From Epithemia pelagica (lineage: Eukaryota; Bacillariophyta; Bacillariophyceae; Surirellales; Surirellaceae): DNA of 64,000 nucleotides. The position numbers were made by a program, and so were the translations under genes. The notes beneath the pieces were generated by a model. That model did not search any database. It saw only the letters and a program-made list of their open reading frames with translations, and was not told where the DNA came from. Each line of letters starts with the position of its first letter. Position 1 is the first letter of the stretch. Positions 62,854-64,000 of the stretch are shown here, one piece after another. The stretch spans positions 248,001 through 312,000 of the forward strand of contig OX337233.1 of the NCBI GenBank assembly GCA_946965045.2. The letters run 5' to 3'.

Positions 62854-63999
62854 ACGTCATGCACCCGACACGGGAGAATCAACAGGTAAAGAATCGATTA
62901 TGGGAAAGGGTCCCATCGCCCTTCCACATCGACCAGACGAAGATTCGCAACACCAACCAGAATCCAACGAAGAAGAACAACAAAAGTTCTTTAAGACTAC
63001 AGCCGAGACATGATCGGCGCCATTCGTGGTCGTGGTTTTGTTGTTGGTACTGCTGAGTTTGGTACGAGGCTTAAATGCGGTAGTGATCGAAGTCCAACAC
63101 TGCTGCTCGACATTGTTATAATCGTGCAACAAGGTTTGGCGGAACTGTCATTGAGGGGCAAGACATCGCGATGGGGAGCAGCTTGTTTCCAGGCATTAGC
63201 ATTCGAACGATGGGGAGCAGCTTGTTTCCAGGCATTAGCATTCGAACGAGCAATAGTGCGACAGGGAATAGCGGTGGTGGAGGTTTCCTGATTCGTTGTC
63301 GTTGTCGTCGCCGCCGTCAATGCTCCGACTTCCAAGATGGAATTGAACACAGCCGGTTCCACGGCAATAGCGCCGTCAGCAGTTTCGTCCAATTTAGGTA
63401 CTTCTTCATTTGTGGCTGCGTTCGTAGTTCGGAAGGTTGTGGGGTGGCAACGACGAGACTCGATTCCGTGTTGCCGTTCGGTCCATTGCGAGCAAATTAC
63501 CGACCTCATGATATAGAATAGTTGCTGTATTGGAGGAAATATCGAACACGTCGGTGCGAAAGATTCCAAAGGATTCGCAATTGTCCTGTCACCCAAAACC
63601 GCCACGAGCATCGAAAGACGGGGTACTGTCCTCTTGCGCAGGCATTAGCCATAGAAGGACCGGACTCCACACAATTAAACGCATGGTCGGAACGAAGATG
63701 ACCGTCCAAATAAGTCGCTGCGCCATGTTGTTTCAGGCACGCAACCATAATCTTCCACAGCATGATAACTCGACTCATTCAACAGCAGAGAGGCATGGTA
63801 CCATGGGCATCTTTACCCAAAGCCTGGCTCCACTCCTGTTTGCGGTGTCATGCCGGATAGTGTAACTTTCGTTTTCTACTAGTACAACGGTGTACATGAT
63901 ATCTCTATAGGTCGCAATGTCACGAAGAAAACAATCCAACTACTGTTTGAGAGTAAAATGATGATGCTATAATTCCACTATTGTTACGACATACATGCA
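62846..63999. repeat. Kelch 3'-flank duplication, copy 2
   Basis: Nearly identical to 1152-2275, with an extra 39-bp tandem duplication at 63171-63248. Ankyrin-like debris is carried on the minus strand. The window ends ~10-20 bp before the point where the Kelch-linked AAATTTCAAGTTCCATCC begins in the other copies. Confidence 0.75.
63171..63248. repeat. 39-bp tandem duplication
   Basis: ATGGGGAGCAGCTTGTTTCC... units start at 63171 and 63210. The sister block at ~1480 has a single unit. Confidence 0.9.
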
Positions 64000-64000
64000 A

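Noticed and set aside
1-63999. tRNA, rRNA and CRISPR features
   Set aside because: No cloverleaf-type sequence, rRNA-like conservation or regularly spaced short repeats were recognised by eye. A dedicated search could still find a tRNA.

Overview
The window looks like nuclear DNA of a diatom, probably pennate (Seminavis robusta or a relative would fit). This is inferred from family content: intronless genes, a Ty1/copia element of the diatom (CoDi) style, a GT10 fucosyltransferase, and a SOUL-type heme-binding gene. No database search was possible. No rRNA, tRNA or CRISPR array was seen.

The backbone is a same-strand array of Kelch genes, all on the minus strand. Nine copies have intact frames: starts at 3515, 18226, 20994, 26484, 31009, 35685, 40408, 48717 and 59773. 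Each is 359-409 aa, begins (M)xxTLKE-AWQSG-L and encodes six Kelch-like blades ending in GG. Two broken copies lie near 8.5 kb (5' end only) and 13.9 kb (3' half only). The last ~1.1 kb of the window matches the sequence just before the 3' end of the first Kelch gene, so another copy probably starts just outside. Intergenic DNA is a patchwork of duplicated blocks carrying fragments of SOUL-like, ankyrin-like and unrecognised genes.

6.1-13.4 kb is the least repetitive part: an intact GT10 fucosyltransferase, a Crinkler-like NTPase/nuclease gene split by a frame change, and a SOUL-like pseudogene with three lesions.

Two large mobile elements interrupt Kelch 5' flanks. The first (40593-46702) has ~23-bp imperfect terminal inverted repeats (TIRs) and two tail-to-tail genes: a 1139-aa DDE-transposase-like protein and an unrecognised 566-aa partner. 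I know no family with this structure and it is the best candidate here for an undescribed system. The second (48827-55207) is a copia retrotransposon with identical 153-bp LTRs. It is young but its pol is broken, and it sits between a Kelch gene and that gene's conserved upstream motif.

Two kinds of Kelch upstream region exist. Class A carries a conserved 20-mer about 150 bp before the ATG, with a TATA-like box further upstream in three copies. Class B carries a perfect GTCACGA-N6-TCGTGAC palindrome 140-163 bp before the ATG. Two related foldback (palindromic) elements sit near 28.9 and 37.4 kb.
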